64,000 nt of DNA from NCBI GenBank assembly GCA_943737045.1, contig CALSFV010000244.1, positions 310,001 to 374,000 on the forward strand. Reading direction: 5' to 3'. The notes under the pieces were generated by a model. That model saw only the letters and a program-made list of their open reading frames with translations. It searched no databases and was not told the origin of the DNA. Every line of letters begins with the position of its first letter. The first letter of the stretch is position 1. Made by a program: the position numbers and the translations under genes. Positions 1 through 21,785 of the stretch are shown here, in pieces. This DNA is from Parapristionchus giblindavisi (Eukaryota > Nematoda > Chromadorea > Rhabditida > Diplogasteridae).

Positions 1-46
1 ATATTCTCATAGCCTTTGTGTCGAGTGTGAAACACGAACCGTGCAG

Positions 47-10389
<10,343 letters not shown>

Positions 10390-10843
10390 ACTCTGCCCCC
10401 ACTTTTAACCTGTACCTTCTTTGATTTCACCATCTTTACTATTACTCCCTACTCTTACGTTCTCATTCGACCGTTATTAGTGTCTGTTATTCGCATTGCA
10501 TTTGAACAGTTCTTCCATGAAGATGGCCCCTCCCTATTCTGCATTCTTTCGTATTCTCTAGACAATAGAGCAGATAGATAATCTCAGGTTTTATTTTATT
10601 TTTTTTTGTTCAAAACAGATTGTTTATCCCGTCGACTTCATCTTTCCGGTTTTTGACTCCGAATACATTAATTATGCCAGATTACGATATATGTTCTATC
10701 TTCTCTCACTGACTATTCTAGCGCAGCTTTATCACTTTTGCGATGAGCGCTTTAATGCACCGGCTTCAGACAGAGTTACTATAGAGAGAGATTGACATAG
10801 AAATATACACACAGACTCATATGCTGAATACGTGTAGTCATCT

Positions 10844-11139
10844 AATAAAAATCGGTAGAAGTCGTAGGCAGTAGGTTCATCCCTCCCTAGTCCCCCTTTT
10901 TAACCCTACCACTTAGTTCTCATACACCTTTCCCTAATCTCTCCTGATCGTCCTTTCTTTCTTTCTTCACCTCAAACTTCGCTCAATACGCAACACACTA
11001 CACTCTTGTGCGTGTGTAGGATCTCACTTTGTCTGTCCTATTTTATCCATCAATTCTCTAGCACGGTATATTCATATACTACCCACTGATCACAATTTCG
11101 CCCCTTCCATCCTTCATCCCGAGTGAGCATCACAATAAA
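10844..11139 (+). terminator. Candidate polyadenylation signals for the proximal PMCA end
   Basis: AATAAA hexamers occur at 10844-10849 and 11134-11139, 455 and 745 bases after the stop at 10389. Either could end the short isoform. The rest of 10390-12306 is AT- and pyrimidine-rich and holds no recognisable gene. Confidence 0.45.
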
Positions 11140-12306
11140 TAGCCAATACACTGTTGCATTTATGCCCCCCGAACCCTCTGCCCACCACAGACATGCCTTT
11201 CTCGTTTTGTGAAAACATTAGTCCGTTATCTAAATTGTCAGTCAGTATTGCAAATTATTGACCATACTCATCCAAAACCAATTATTGATTGCCCTATTGA
11301 ATCTTTCTCTTATCTCCTCACTCTCTTTCTTCTTCCCCCCAAACCGAAACTTACTGTGAATAGTTACTCTAGGCCCATCCACTTCCTCCCTTATTTGACG
11401 TAGTTCGACTGTTATCTATAAATGTTTACCAAGTCTTTTTTATCATGCTCCCCATACTTTCCTATCATAACATTTTTATATTATATTCTCATCCATGACC
11501 TTTTTTTTAAATCCGTTCTTCCTTCTCCACCTCTCCTAGTGTTCGCTATTTTATCTCCTATTGTTACTTTTGATATAGAGATCGTCATGGTTAAATATGG
11601 TATAAAATTATTTTATATTACCAATTTATTTATGTTTGTTAAGCATTGAAATGTGTGATGTGTGATTGTGGAGTAAACACGGGGAAGGGTAAGGGATATT
11701 GGTACATGGTATTGGTATGGCACTGGGGGAGGGGTGGGGCGCGAATGGATAATGAGGTCATTAAGGCGGAGAAGATGAAGAAGATCGATAATGTGAGTAT
11801 GGTTCGAATGTTGTTGTCGTCCATATTACCGTTCTTGAGTAGTGTACTCTACATCTTCCTATACACGTCTCATTGCGTTTCTGTCATTATGATTTGATTC
11901 TCTCGTCTACTGATTGCCTATCTATATCTATCTCTCATTTGATGCATCACACACTGCACTTACTTCACTATGTTGATTGATTATTGATTTCATTATATTG
12001 ATTGGGCGACCATTGCACTCTCACCCGTTATGATTGATTGAAAGATACACACACACACCCTCACAGAATATTCAGATTTTATGCACATTGCAAGAAATAC
12101 ACACACACTCTACACTGTGAGCTATCGCGAGTGAATGATTATGATATATGAACTCGGGCTTGGTTCTCGCTCTCTCCTATCCATAAGCCTTGTCAGAGTG
12201 CGATAGTCGTGTGTGTTCCCCTACACATTTGCTCTGGGATGGTTAAAATGGCCCACCAAAAGGGGGCGTGGTCTTCTCGCCCCGGTTCTCTACTCGTCAT
12301 TTATAG

Positions 12307-12580
12307 GTGATTGGCGGTGAACGAGCAGACGCGCTCATCCCCGTGCCTCTTTCATCAGCTCCTACGGATCAAGCAGTAAGGCGTGCCCTGACGGAGGGCG
12401 GTCGTGTGGCGGCGACGGGCGGCTGGCCCCAGACCGAGGCGGCCCTTCGACATCTGAGTGTGCGACGAGACGCGGCGGTAGCGCAGCGCAAGCGGTCCGC
12501 GACGCACGCGGGCGACGCTGAGCATTCTTCGGCGCACAGTCCACTGAGGACACCGCCACCGGCGACCAGCAGTGGACATG
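12307..12580 (+). CDS. mca: Candidate alternative PMCA 3' exon, no calmodulin helix
   Basis: A GC-rich open block of 91 codons plus one base lies after an acceptor (TTTATAG) at 12306. It begins in phase 0 with VIGGERADALIPVP and is Ala/Arg-rich, unlike the AT-rich DNA on both sides. It can be entered in frame from the phase-0 donors at 4335 or 9630. A possible donor follows base 12580 (ATG then GTACAG). That donor leaves phase 1, the phase needed by the terminal exon at 14962. The reading frame also stays open through lower-complexity sequence to a stop ending at 12804, so a terminal exon is the alternative. It resembles no PMCA segment I can name. Assignment to this gene rests on strand, phase and position between the two sets of PMCA 3' exons. 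Confidence 0.5.
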
Positions 12581-14587
12581 GTACAGAGGCTCCGATTGAC
12601 TCTACTTCTTTTGACATGACAATGATTTCTTCTTCTCTCCATCCATTTTCGATGCACACATCCTTTTCGTCCTTATCGTTCTCTCTCCTCTCGCACAATA
12701 CAAATCACTCGCGTTTCTCCTTCTCCCCCAACACACTTTGTGTATTTCCTGCGTATCACACGCTATTTCGGGTTGATATGCTGCTCGCTCTATCCCTACG
12801 GTAGACTACCGTATGTTAGAATAGACGATCTATCTATCGCAAAATGCTATTTTGCTACTAGAGCTAAAGTCTCCTATCGTATATCGATCGATCTGCCCTC
12901 ATGTTCCACTGCTCTCCGGTGTGTCTCCAAGTACCGAGTCTCGTTCACGCACACACACACACACAATGATGTCGATGGGTTTGTTTCGGGGTGGCACTCG
13001 AATCGTACCTTTTTGCGCAATGCTCGTGTTGTTCGAATTGATTCGAGTGTGTGCTGGTCTGTCGTCGCTGTCGCACAGATCGCCGCCCCCGATGGGCTGG
13101 GCTGAGAAAGAAAATGCGAAACACACTTTTGAGTGTACATTCTCTCCGCATGTCTGCTTGTGTTCGCTGCTGTGTTGCACCGCACAATCTCCCCCACTAC
13201 CCTTCCTATGTTGCATGAACGAATCCCCGGTTGATGTGGTAGTATTGTGTGTGGTACCGTGTGTGTGAAGTGAATCTTTGTGTTGGTTCTACTATATAGC
13301 TTGTACTCATCGTCACCTCTGGTCGGACAATCTCGATCGTTCTCCAGTCATAACACACCTACTGTATTCAATGTTGAGCTGTGACTACGTATTCCGCCTA
13401 TCTCTTCTATTCCATCTAATCGAACATGATCTTTGATCTCTATGCTCTCCCTTTCGATCTTGGCTCTTTCTTTGCTCATTCGGCTTCTGTCAGTAACAGT
13501 CAGTCCTATTAGCGATATTAGCGATAATTTCGTCCTTCTTTTATAATAGTAATATGGTCAGCTTCAGTAATTTCTCCCCTTCTGTCTCCCTAATGTCTAT
13601 TCGTTTCTCTGACTTTTCATCTCACTGTATGGTTCGCATCTCGTACGCTGAGTCATTCCAAACTGATCGATCGATAATATGAATTACCGTATCCCTGATC
13701 AATCAGTTTGCAATGATTCGTTGAGAGAGGGAACGATTACCGTAGTACGCTTCTCTTCTTCCTCTGTTTACTACTACTCATGCTACACAACAAGCAACAC
13801 TATAATCGAAAACGACGTTTCCTAATCGTGGAGACGGCGTTTAATTTTATATGATGATGATGATAATTCGATAACATTCAAGTGTGTCGTTGTGTTTGGC
13901 TTGTACTACCAGAGGCCGTATCCATGAACGGTGATACACCGTTTGCCGACAAACGTGACGTCAGAAGTGTAGGGAGGAGTCACAGGCGTCACGTTTTCCG
14001 ACAAGCGGTTTACCACCGTTCGTGGATACGTCCGCAGATGGCTGAGAGTGAGAGGATAGACAGAGGATAAAGAGATAGAGAGTGAGTGAGAGGAGGTATG
14101 AATGGATATTTTGGAATGTCTATACTCACAACAACACTCAGTTACAGTGAGATTCGAATCGTTCTAGGCACACGCACACTGTATCTAGACTTTTGAAGCG
14201 TCCATCTTATTGATTAGATTGAATATACAGTAGTCACTACACAAACACAAACACCATCACATACACATATATACACAAACACACATACACTCAGGATATA
14301 TACACATAGTGTAGTTGTAGCACTCTGGTATTTCGAAACTTGAAGTGTACTTACATTTTCACTTTGAGTAGAAGTCTGCTTAAAGTGAGACGGAAGTCTA
14401 CTTAAAGTGAAAACTCACTTGTAGTTTACTTACCGTAAACTCCAAGTCGTTGACGCATTTTGAGTGCACTTTAAATTTTGTAAAACCCCAGAGTGGTAGT
14501 TGAGTTGGTGTGCGTCAGTCAGTCTGGTCATTCATTGTGTGGTACAGTGGTGAATGAATGTGCTGATGAATGACGTCATCATCGCAG
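12581..14587 (+). other. PMCA alternative-exon interval with repeats
   Basis: No coding exon is seen between the 12307 exon and the second calmodulin-helix exon. The interval contains CA/GT-rich microsatellite-like stretches (about 12945-12966 and 14240-14290), a diverged GGCCGTAT-family palindrome (about 13914-14034) and a palindromic copy of the CTCTGGTATTTC family (about 14323-14497). Confidence 0.6.
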
Positions 14588-14999
14588 ATCCGAGTGGTGA
14601 AGGCGTTCCAAGCGGGACTGGACAGACGGGAGCCGAGTCTGACGGGGCCGTCGGCCGCCCGACTCCGAGAGATCTCCCGGCAGCTGAGATTGCAAGTCGA
14701 GAGTGAGAACAGGGCCAAGGGTGAGTGCGATTCATGCTTTAAATTTTAAAATTTTACATCAAACTAATTATTTATTTTGAATTTTGAGCATAGGTGAAAG
14801 TTAACATGAATTATTGCAAAATATGTTTTTTTTAAAGATGCAAAAGATAATTCTGTTTCAAACCCATGGTTGGGTGTTTTAACCATTAAGAAATAAATGT
14901 TTGTTAAATGATCTTTGATCTTACAATTGTTGATCGATTGATAATTTTTTCGTCATTTCAGCTCGCAGTGGTTCCAGGAGTGCCATTACCCAATTGTAG
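14588..14999 (+). CDS. mca: Alternative PMCA 3' exons: second calmodulin-binding helix and PDZ-type C-terminus
   Basis: Two exons, 14588-14720 and 14962-14999. The first starts in phase 0 with IRVVKAFQAGLDRREPSL, a second version of the PMCA calmodulin-binding helix encoded at 9121. It continues with an Arg/Glu-rich helix (RLREISRQLRLQVESENRAK). The second adds a Ser/Arg tail and ends SAITQL. That fits a class I PDZ ligand (Thr at -2, Leu at 0), as in the ETSL/ETSV ends of mammalian PMCA b-type isoforms. Both sets of 3' exons fit the donor at 4335 in phase 0, so they look mutually exclusive. The simplest reading is alternative 3' ends that give pumps with different calmodulin affinity and membrane anchoring; that functional statement is inference from the family. 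Confidence 0.88.
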
Positions 15000-16287
15000 G
15001 ATGATGACGAACATCGTTGATACAGTAGGAAATAGATCGATCGATATAATCTACAGTAATCCTCTGTCTTACACTTACACACACACTGTTACCAGTTGCA
15101 TTTCGGCCCGTATATGCCCATACCTACCCACCTACCCTCCTACCTACTCACTCACGAAAGATAATGTACTATGATTAGTGACTCGTATATTGATTCATTC
15201 TCACATCTACAGTATACTTCTACTCTTCCCTCTCATCCCCCGCTAATTTTTCTTCTTATTGAACGCGTTTTTTTGCATCAATCCCGATTATTATACGACC
15301 TGTATATCTTTTATGACACTACTACTATTACTACTATTACTAATCTTTATTGTGTTTCTTCATCTCTCTCTTCATTTCTCATTTATTTCAATCACTGCCC
15401 TGATTTCTCATCTATTCGGAAGTCACATCTTTGTCCTAACACACTCTCCTCTCGCACACTTATTCGCCCGTTCTGTTGTTGCCTTCTGTCGTTTCCCAAT
15501 TCGCACCACACACTCACCATGTGTGTGTTTGGTTGTATTAGGTTACTGTAGTCTCTCTTACTCTTTGATATGATGCCCCCGCTGCCTTCGATCGAATAAT
15601 ATAAAATAGTATCGGCTTGTTCCTCGTCGTACCTTTCCCATTGTTTCTTGCATCATCCCTCTCTTTCAGTATCTATATATTTAATTGGTTGATGAAGATG
15701 TTTTTTAAAAAATTTTCATAGAAGGCCTCTACTCTTTATGTCTATATATGACACTCGTTGCCTAGTCTCTTTGATGCCCCTACAGTAATACCCCACACCG
15801 TTTTCTGGTTAGGTTTCCGTTCTTTTCATGCGGTCTTACCCCTAAAATACTTTTCTTTTCTTTTCCCCCTTTCTTTCTATCCCTGACACTTCAAGCATAC
15901 GTTTACTTGTTCATCCTTTTGTTGATTGTCCTCTAAAAAGATCACATTTTTGTATTAGTTAAAATCTCGTTTATACTCCCCAGAGAATAATGCCTTATCT
16001 GCAAGGGAACGATTCCCTGGCATCTTTACCGAATTCCTCCCTTTATAAATAAGGGAATTCCATCATATCCCTCGGAATGATTCCCCGTATCTATGAGGGA
16101 AAAAATCCGTAAAGATACGTTGCTGGGGAATTTTTCTCGTTTGTATCGTACAGAATAGTTAGATACATGCCTCTTCAACCCCCGTACTCTCTTATTCTAT
16201 TCGTTCAAGCCCTCCCCCCTCCGCCAATCTATATCAAATTTTACTATTATTATTATTATATAAACAATTTGTAAGTGAATGAACGCG

Positions 16288-16293
16288 AATAAA
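16288..16293 (+). terminator. Candidate polyadenylation signal for the distal PMCA end
   Basis: AATAAA followed by GT-rich sequence lies 1.3 kb after the stop at 14999. The intervening 15000-16287 is pyrimidine-rich and has no gene-like frames, which fits a long 3' UTR. A degenerate element built from TTCCCT/AGGGAA motifs sits within it at about 15985-16140. Confidence 0.4.
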
Positions 16294-18325
16294 TTGTGTC
16301 CATTATATGAGTGTCTTTGTTTGTATACAGTCTTCTATTCACTTTTAACGTCGAAAAAAGATCATGATTAAGACTTTGACAAACGAAAAATATTCATACG
16401 CAATGTAAATAAAAGCAGCAGTGATGAGATTTTTTATTTTTATTTTTTTGATTTATTTCGTTTGATATACATTATATCCAGTCTTTGCGAGTAAAAAAAG
16501 GACAAAAGCTCATGCCTAAGACTTTGAAATCGAAAAATATTCATAGCATGTTTGATTTGTTTGATTTTGAATTTTTGAATTTTTTGATCAATTCAACAAA
16601 TATCAAAAAATATTAAATATTAAAATAATAATATAATGTTAGATATGAGATATGAGATAAGATAAGATTGTGAGATAAGCATTTTATATTCGTGCGTGGA
16701 AGGATTATTTTTGGCATGTTTAGGAAATTAATCGATATCATTCTACACGATCGCTGCTCTTTTCGTTTTTGTTTTTTCTTACTTTTTACTCATTTATCGT
16801 ATGATTGAGGACAGTTATCTCTGTCATGGTGAAAACATGTGTTAGAATTGCCAAAAAAAAATCCATCCCTTAATATATAGATAGTGATTTTGCGAAAATC
16901 CAAAAGTGCCTTTCGTAGAACATCAATAACTTCCGTCATACGCAAGCAATCAAGGCGTTTTTTTTTTCAGATTGTAGCCAGATACCTTGACTAATTTTCG
17001 CTTATTTTTTCACCACCATAACCCCTACCGTAACCCAGTTAGTTCGCGATAACTGTCGAAAAAAAAATGAACCACTCCCACCGCAGCCCCCGTTGAAGAT
17101 AGAGCGATGCGGTTTTCACCATTAGATTCAGCGTAGTCGAAATGTGAAAACTGTCGGACAAAATTTTAAAATATTTCCTTAAAATCATTTTATTATTGAT
17201 TAAAGTTGCAACATTTTCAACTTTGCGTTTATCGATTTATTCTTTTGTTTTTCTATTCAGTTTTACTAAATCGCATACGGAGAACACGATGCGCACACTC
17301 TCCGATCGCAATTCCATCGATTTACGCCCTAAATTTGCATATCAACATTTCACCACGTCCGTTTTGCGATAAAAAGCGACTATTACTGCTTCTTTTCGCT
17401 TGCATATTACATTTACGAATTTATTATCATCATTCAAAACAAAAATAAGTCACAATAAGCAAAAACAAGCAAAAGAAACGATTCAAGGCGTAATAATTGT
17501 GACACAGTGAACGTGCGTCGCGTACGCGTCGCGTGTGCTCACTTCGAAGCGATCATTTCAAAGAATGCCAATTCAATCGTGGGGTTTACTGCTAAATTGC
17601 GATTTCATTGTTTCATTCAGTATTCATATCATCACTATTCCTTTATGCCATCACTGGTTAGGGCTCTTCTCTGAGAAAGCGACTCCCGAAATAGTCACCG
17701 AAAAAAGCTAGATAGTCGCTAGATCGTGAAAAATACAGAAAAGCTACTTGATAAAAGCTAGATAGCCGCTAGGCTAGAAAAACATCCAGGAAAAAGCTAG
17801 ATAGCCGCTAGATACACATATCCGCTAGATTCTCTCCTCGAAAAGCGCTAGATCCAGCTCGCGCGCGTTGCGTACGCGCAGCGTGTCGTTGAATTAATTT
17901 TTTAGGCCTAAAATTTACGGTTTTAATTCTTGTTTTCGTGACTTTTTTTGTTAATTTGTTCAACGACCTCATCGTACACTCTCGTATACTTCACCCCCTG
18001 CTAATCTCGCCCCTATTCCTTCACGGCAAGAAGTTATCACTGTTTTTATGTGCCAATTCTAATTATATTTGCGATCTCTTTCATTTTTAGCTCTTGTTTT
18101 TCATTTTTTGGTACTATTCAGCTATGTATGTGACGCATATCCTGAGGAAGATGTAGATGGAGATGAACATGCAAATGAAGAGGAATTAGAGATTGTTATC
18201 GATTATCCTTCTGAATAACTCCAAGAGCCAGGTATAAAATGATTTCACTTGTCGTATTACATCATATTGCATTACAACAACTTTATCAGCCGATTGGGGT
18301 GTTATGTAAGCTGGGTCGCTCTTAG
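16294..18325. other. Intergenic, AT-rich, with a repeated CTAGATAGCCGCTAG motif
   Basis: No confident gene. A block at about 16890-17120 is related to one at about 19170-19385. Around 17690-17870 the motif AAAGCTAGATAGCCGCTAG recurs in varied forms, and another variant lies at 19024-19110. CpG-rich GCGTACGCG motifs appear at about 17515-17540 and 17860-17885. An open acidic stretch at about 18121-18218 (residues such as EEDVDGDEHANEEELE) ends in a stop. It may be an upstream exon of the following gene with an unresolved splice. Confidence 0.5.
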
Positions 18326-18799
18326 GGTTTTCCGATGAGTCCAATCGTGTCTTGCAAGATCAAGATCGCTGGTCCTATTTTCATGCAACTTCCAAGACAC
18401 GATCGGACTTGTCGTATTACGCTGATTTATTTAAATTATTTTCTAAAACAATTGTTCTAGATGCCTATGAAGATTCGATGTTGCTATACTCCTCAGTAAT
18501 ATTATATAAATTTGATGTATCTTTGGAGAGCTTTTGGCCTGAAAATGAAGAGGAACTATCACTATCTCGCGGAGTTGTCTCCAGGTGAGCAAGCAATACA
18601 AACAAATCATTCATGCAGTCATTCCACCACGCACTACAGCGAGAACTTTGTATTTATTTAAGAGACAACGAAAACATTCTTTCCTTTATTACTTTTAATT
18701 ATTCAATCCTTTGTTTTCAGATATGTCAAAGGAATATGCTACAATGGTGGGGTTGCTCGTCAGACTATATGCCGATCGCGCCATAATGAAATTGATTAA
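18326..18799 (+). CDS. Unrecognised gene, last two exons
   Basis: Exons 18326-18584 and 18721-18799 join in phase (AG plus A gives Arg) across an intron with GTGAGC and TTTTCAG ends. The frame reads FSDESNRVLQDQDRWSYF..., continues through DAYEDSMLLYSSVILYKFD, and ends CRSRHNEID at a TAA. An AATAAA at about 18914 suits a 3' end. The N-terminus is unresolved: the acceptor at 18325 is plausible, and an acidic segment just upstream does not join cleanly. No domain is recognised. It could be a decayed gene copy, since nothing upstream gives a start codon in a clear first exon. Confidence 0.5.
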
Positions 18800-19389
18800 T
18801 ATCTTACATGTTTTATTGACGTGAACGTTACTCCAACATCATGTTTATTGTTAAAATTTAATTGTTTCATATGTTTCCTAACTGTGCATTATTGATGTTA
18901 ATTACAGATCTGAATAAACTATGTTTGTAATGTCTCTCGAGTTAGATTTACGTAAAAAAAAACGAGGGGAAAAGTCAGAAATCAGTTTGCGATAGCGAAA
19001 TCACCTGAGATTACGGTAGTCCCGGAAAAAGCTAGATTTTCTCCCACATAGCCGCACGCTAGATTTTCTCCCCTAAACACTCCCACATATTCTCCGTCTA
19101 GGCACTATCTAGCTTTTTTCTGTGACTTTTCATGGAGTCAGTGTCTCAGAGTTACTATATAGAACTTCGTTTTGCCACTTTCCACAACAGCCTTTCGTAG
19201 AATATTAATACACTACCAATCAAGGCGCACTTTTGTTTAGATTGTAGCCAGACTTCTTGACTACTTTTCGCCAGTGACCTTACCACCATATCCTCTACCG
19301 TAACCGAGTCAGTTAACTGGCGATAAAAATGAACAGAGAGCACAGCGGCCCCTATGAATATAGAGCTTCTCAGCAAAGTTTCTTTATTT

Positions 19390-21080
19390 AAGGTAGTCTT
19401 AGCGTTAGTTCCCGTGACACTATATTGATCTACTTAAAGATTTAAGGTAGTCTTAGCGTTAGTTCCTGTGATAATATATTGATCTACTTAAAGATTTAAG
19501 GTAGTCTTAGCGTTAGTCAACGTGAAACTATATTGATCTACTTAAACATTCTATCGATTCAGTTACCATTCACACTTAGCAAAGGTTATTTAGTTAAGGT
19601 AGTCTTATCGTTAGTTCCCGTAATACTATAGATTTAAGGTAGTCTTAGCGTTAGTTCCCGTGACACTATATTGATCTACTTATAGATTTTAGGTAGTCTT
19701 AGCGTTAGTCCCCGTGATACTATATTGATCTACTTATAGATTTAAGGTAGTCTTAGCGTTAGTCCCCGTGACGCTATATTGATCTACTTAAAGATTTAAG
19801 GTAGTCTTAGCGTTAGTTCCCGTGACACTATATTGATCTACTTAAAGATTTAAGGTAGTCTTAGCGTTAGTTCCCGTGACACTATATTGATCTACTTAAA
19901 GATTTAAGTTAGTCTTATAGTTAGTTCCCGTGATACTATATTGATCTACTTAAAGATTTAAGGTAGTCTTAGCGTTAGTCAACGTGAAACTATATTGATC
20001 TACTTAAACATTCTATCGATTCAGTTACCATTCACACTTAGCAAAGGTTATTTAGTTAAGGTAGTCTTATCGTTAGTTCCCGTAATACTATAGATTTAAG
20101 GTAGTCTTAGCGTTAGTTCCCGTGACACTATATTGATCTACTTAAAAATTTAAGGTAGTCTTAGCGTTAGTTCCCGTGACACTATATTGATCTACTTAAA
20201 GATTTAATGTAGTCTTAGCATTAGTTCCCGTGACACTATATTGATCTACTTAAAAATTTAAGGTAGTCTTAGCGTTAGTTCCCGTGACACTATATTGATC
20301 TACTTAAAGATTTAAGGTAGTCTTAGCGTTAGTTCCCGTGACACTATGTTCATCTACTTAAAGATTTAATGTAGTCTTAGCGTTAGTTCCCGTGACGCTA
20401 TATTGATCTACTTAAAGATTTAAGGTAGTCTTAGCGTTAGTTCCCGTGATACTATATTGATCTACTTATTCATTCTATCGATTGAGTTACCGTTCACACT
20501 TAGCAAAGTTTCTTTAGTTAAGGTAGTCTTAGCGTTAGTTCCCGTGACACTATGTTCATCTACTTAAAGATTTAATGTAGTCTTAGCGTTAGTTCCCGTG
20601 ACGCTATATTGATCTACTTAAAGATTTAAGGTAGTCTTAGCGTTAGTTCCCGTGACACTATATTGATCTACTTAAAGATTTAAGGTAGTCTTAGCGTTAG
20701 TTCCCGTGACACTATATTGATCTACTTAAAGATTTAAGTTAGTCTTATCGTTAGTTCCCGTGATACTATATTGATCTACTTAAAGATTTAAGTTAGTCAT
20801 ATCGTTAGTTCCCGTGATACTATATTGATCTACTTATTCATTCTATCGATTGAGTTACCGTTCACACTTAGCAAAGTTTCTTTAGTTAAGGTAGTCTTAG
20901 CGTCAGTTCCCGTGACGCTATATTGATCTACTTAAAGATTTAAGGTAGTCTTAGCGTTAGTCAACGTGATACTATATTGATCTATTTAAACATTCTATCG
21001 ATTCAGTTACCATTCACACTTAGTAAAATTCCTTTAGTTAAGGTAGTCTTAGCGTTAGCTCCCGTGATACTATATTGTAG
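19390..21080. repeat. 54-bp satellite array with a longer variant unit
   Basis: About 28 head-to-tail copies of a 54-bp unit beginning AAGGTAGTCTTAGCGTTAGT and ending ATTGATCTACTTAAAGATTT. At intervals the unit is extended by a second block containing ATTCTATCGATTCAGTTACC and TTCACACTTAGCAAAG, giving a higher-order pattern. Degenerate copies continue at about 21275-21485 beyond a non-repeat interruption. Confidence 0.95.
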
Positions 21081-21785
21081 TTTATAATAATAACAATAAT
21101 AATAATAATATATTTATCGCATCTTGGAGAAGAGAGAAAGAAGTGAGAAAAGAGAACAATAAAAATACATATTAAGACAAGAAGTTGCGCCGACATAGTT
21201 GCAATTACTGAATTGCAACTTTTACATAATCACTAAATACATAAGGAGAGATCGATGATACAATAGTTCGATCTATATTGATCTACTTAAACATTCGATA
21301 GATTGAGTTACCATTCACACTCAGTAGAGTTCCTTTACTTAATGTAATCTTAGCATTAGTTCCCGTGATACTATATTGATATACTTTAAAATTATATCGA
21401 TTCAGGTACCATTCACACTGTGCAAAGTTCCTTTAGTTAAGGTAGCCTTAGCGATAATTCCCATGATACTATATTGATCTACTTAACATCTTCCGCAGCG
21501 CTAAACAATTACCATTATAAAAAATTATAGGGGGGTTCGGGGGGTTTCCCCCCGATAGTCGCGCCGAGCTTGCGAGGCGCGGCTAGTTTAAACATAGTAA
21601 AGTATTTTGCAAAAATTTTTGATAAAAATTTTGAAATTATTTTCAAAAACTCCCAGTCACCCTAGAATATACCAAACGTGGAAAGTCCCAAGTAAAAACT
21701 GCAAACAACCAATATTTTAGAAATATGCAAATCAGCCACATCAATTTCAATTGATAATTTCATTCGTATTCTTTCACTTGGATCG

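Noticed and set aside
12862..13268. Overlapping open frames on both strands after the 12307 exon
   Set aside because: They overlap in several frames and include a CA microsatellite; no coding bias or splice support.
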